Positions 62,217 to 64,000 of a stretch of DNA of 64,000 nucleotides are shown here, piece after piece. Origin of the DNA: Acinetobacter sp. ANC 3781 (GTDB taxonomy: Bacteria > Pseudomonadota > Gammaproteobacteria > Pseudomonadales > Moraxellaceae); the NCBI RefSeq assembly GCF_004331285.1, contig NZ_SJOH01000009.1:62001-126000 (forward strand), in the 5' to 3' direction. Each line of letters begins with the position of its first letter. The first letter of the stretch is position 1. Under the pieces are notes generated by a model. That model saw only the letters and a list, made by a program, of their open reading frames with translations, was not told where the DNA came from and ran no database searches. The translations under genes and the position numbers were made by a program.

Positions 62217-62373
62217 GTGCCCTGATGTAATCAAAAATATGTGAATTGAATTTGATTATAAAGCAAAAGTGAAAGACTGGACATTACTTTTACTGTTCAA
62301 CACTATTGACAAAACATATCTTAGCAAAACAAAGAATTAGGTACCTTATATTGCAGCGTATTGGCTTATATCC

Positions 62374-63318
62374 TTAAAATGGTGCCATACTGCGATATGC
62401 CACATATACTGTTTTATCTTTACGTACCAAATCACTACTGAACTGACGTTTACGCTCGCTTAACAGCACTTCAATCTTGGCTTTGAAATAGCTGGATTGT
62501 ACTCCCAGCAAGTTATTCATTTCATTTCGGATATCAGGATTAACCTGAGTGAAAGGTTCAATCACCCAAAGATCACTAATATTTGAAAAATGCTCTAACT
62601 TTGCCTGGCGTTGTTGCAACACTTGTTCAACCGCATTGACATCCAACTTGGGATCAAGACTTGCAAGTACCATCGCTGGCGCAGTATTTATATTAACTTT
62701 ACTGTCTGATGCAGGTGCAGCACTGACATAGTTCGCAATTTGCAGATATTTTTGACCTTCAAAGCCACGGACTAATTTAAGTTCTTCAACACTATGAAAT
62801 TTACTGTTTGATGGTAAATAACCTTGTGGCAAGCCTTGATAGTAATTGGACTCTGCTCCCATCGCACCAATGGTTTCATCATCAGCATCTTGCCAATCAA
62901 TCACTGCCTCGCTCAATTTTTCTGGCAAACCCACACGGATTAACAGCTTTTCAAACCAAGCTTTCGCCTGAGGATTCGCTGTACCGTCATTGTTGACCAA
63001 GCTATTTAAATTAAATTTACCTGATTCATCCTGCAAAGTTCCTGATACAAAGCCATCTTCCACTGGAAAAGCTGGCATCGGTTTGGCCCAGTTCTCTTGC
63101 AGATGATCAATATCCCCTGCATTTTTCGCATCATCCACCAACAGCTCTGAAAAAAAGGCTTCTGCACTTTTGGCATACAGTAAAGATTGGTTTTGACGCA
63201 TCAAATATGCCGTATTTTCAGCAGTATTGGCCTGACGTTTGGCAATCGTCGCAGCAAGAATTGTTGCTAATGCGACCATGACCAAGATCGTAATTAAGGC
63301 AATACCCTGCTGCTTCAT
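62374..63318 (-). CDS. gspK: Type II secretion minor pseudopilin GspK
   Basis: It has 314 residues. The prepilin signature is KQQGIALITILVMVALATI: cleavage after Gly, then hydrophobic helix. Thr rather than Glu at +5 is typical of GspK, the pilus tip subunit. Two helix-hairpin-helix-like segments follow. It follows gspJ leftward after 21 bases. Confidence 0.93.
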   Translation of the reverse strand: MKQQGIALITILVMVALATILAATIAKRQANTAENTAYLMRQNQSLLYAKSAEAFFSELLVDDAKNAGDIDHLQENWAKPMPAFPVEDGFVSGTLQDESGKFNLNSLVNNDGTANPQAKAWFEKLLIRVGLPEKLSEAVIDWQDADDETIGAMGAESNYYQGLPQGYLPSNSKFHSVEELKLVRGFEGQKYLQIANYVSAAPASDSKVNINTAPAMVLASLDPKLDVNAVEQVLQQRQAKLEHFSNISDLWVIEPFTQVNPDIRNEMNNLLGVQSSYFKAKIEVLLSERKRQFSSDLVRKDKTVYVAYRSMAPF

Positions 63319-63339
63319 GTTCAGTCTCTTTAAATTTGG

Positions 63340-64000
63340 TTATGTTGGATTATTTGAATTCTTATTTTGATTATTGTTCTGCGGTTTTAAGTAGTCTGTA
63401 TTTAACAAACTAAAAATCCATTCATAAGCAACATCTTTTACTATTAATTTAATTTTAATCCCTTTGGGTAGTATCTGTTTTTGCACGACATCATTTAAAT
63501 CCACTTGACCCTCTGGCCATGAGGTTGACTCATTCGGATTTAGCACAACAATTTCAAACTGATCTACATCGTTTAACAACACGCTGGATTCGGGTTGATC
63601 GCGTCCACTGCTGTTTAAATTACGATATTTCAAACGATACAGTTTTTTTTCATCTGCACGATATTGATATTCCACACGTTCATCTGCGGAGATACCTTGT
63701 TGCAAAGGATCAGTCACCCCCGTTTTACTAAAATTAAAGCGCCCATTTTGCAAAACCAAAGCAGGCTGAATATTTTTATTGATATTCGCGCTTAGTGGCA
63801 CGGCCTGAACCGTATCACGCAAAATTTGTTGATAGGCTTCTTGCAACTGTCCCAAATTCACTTCATGTTCAGTATTACGCTCTTTAACCTTGATTAGATA
63901 ATCTAAAACTTTCCAGCCTAATGCCGAAAGCACTGCAAATATGGCAATCGCTACCAATAATTCAACCAAGGTAAACCCTGAGCGAGGATTAACGAAACAA
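63340..64000 (-). CDS. gspJ: Type II secretion minor pseudopilin GspJ (5' end outside window)
   Basis: The frame is open to the right edge. It shows the prepilin cleavage motif RSGFTLVELLVAIAIFAVL, with Glu at +5, so the start codon is beyond 64000. The remaining region includes VPLSANINKNIQPALVL and an ending rich in Asn and Gln (PQNNNQNKNSNN). It forms the tip complex with GspK and GspI in the type II pseudopilus. A TTG at 63969 lies inside the signal and is not the start. Confidence 0.92.
   Translation of the reverse strand, partial: CFVNPRSGFTLVELLVAIAIFAVLSALGWKVLDYLIKVKERNTEHEVNLGQLQEAYQQILRDTVQAVPLSANINKNIQPALVLQNGRFNFSKTGVTDPLQQGISADERVEYQYRADEKKLYRLKYRNLNSSGRDQPESSVLLNDVDQFEIVVLNPNESTSWPEGQVDLNDVVQKQILPKGIKIKLIVKDVAYEWIFSLLNTDYLKPQNNNQNKNSNNPT

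Overview
The window looks like an Acinetobacter chromosome, probably not A. baumannii itself. This rests on low GC (about 38-40% by eye), the dnaB-alr junction at the left edge, an aceI/aceR pair (chlorhexidine efflux), the cmk-rpsA-ihfB-lapA-pyrF block, and single-gene operons ending in A-tract/T-tract hairpins. I saw no rRNA, tRNA, CRISPR array, intact IS element or prophage. Species assignment is inference.

Layout. 1-1.7 kb: end of dnaB, then alr. 1.7-6.7 kb: a four-gene leftward cluster (ATP-grasp, alpha-E, transglutaminase-like, proteasome-like Anbu) with a divergent WYL-domain regulator. This is the least understood complete system in the window. 7.2-8.9 kb: a membrane-anchored glutamate-synthase-domain protein. 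9.4-13.1 kb: leftward alpha/beta hydrolase, YdcF-like protein, murB and LMW phosphatase. 13.2-18.1 kb: Fe-alcohol dehydrogenase, thioesterase, dnaX and an NlpE-like lipoprotein. 18.2-23.7 kb: beta-lactamase-fold esterase, then MaoC hydratase and a two-domain 3-oxoacyl reductase divergent from a thiolase with an odd N-terminal extension. 23.8-32.4 kb: glycine-zipper protein, aceI/aceR, transaldolase, LysE-type exporter, BenE, SMR pump, lipase-like lipoprotein, two UspA proteins and a small orphan. 32.7-41.0 kb: pepN, a zinc-ribbon protein coupled to thiM, and LysR convergent with a phenol-hydroxylase-type monooxygenase. 41-44.3 kb: a TerC/CBS/CorC membrane protein flanked by two gene-poor AT-rich gaps. 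44.3-46.8 kb: tandem-duplicated MarR genes, an SRAP (YedK) protein and a small membrane protein. 46.9-54.6 kb: glcB, zapE, AraC divergent from a Baeyer-Villiger-type monooxygenase plus LysO, and a small Gln-rich repeat peptide. 54.7-64 kb: pyrF, lapA, ihfB, rpsA, cmk, SRPBCC, tadA, enoyl-CoA hydratase/hydrolase, ung, queD, gspK and the C-terminal part of gspJ, cut by the window edge.

Functionally this is mostly core chromosome (wall precursors, replication, translation, pyrimidine and tRNA modification, type II secretion) with catabolic and efflux modules between. Several long-ORF starts are probably wrong, because a better start with a Shine-Dalgarno sequence or a stop/start overlap lies downstream: the hydrolase at 10441, LysE-like at 27135, the orphan at 32402, pepN at 35309, the zinc-ribbon gene at 36220, thiM at 37441, lysO at 53342, the Gln-rich peptide at 54589, the hydratase at 60859 and queD at 62216. 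Those starts are used here.
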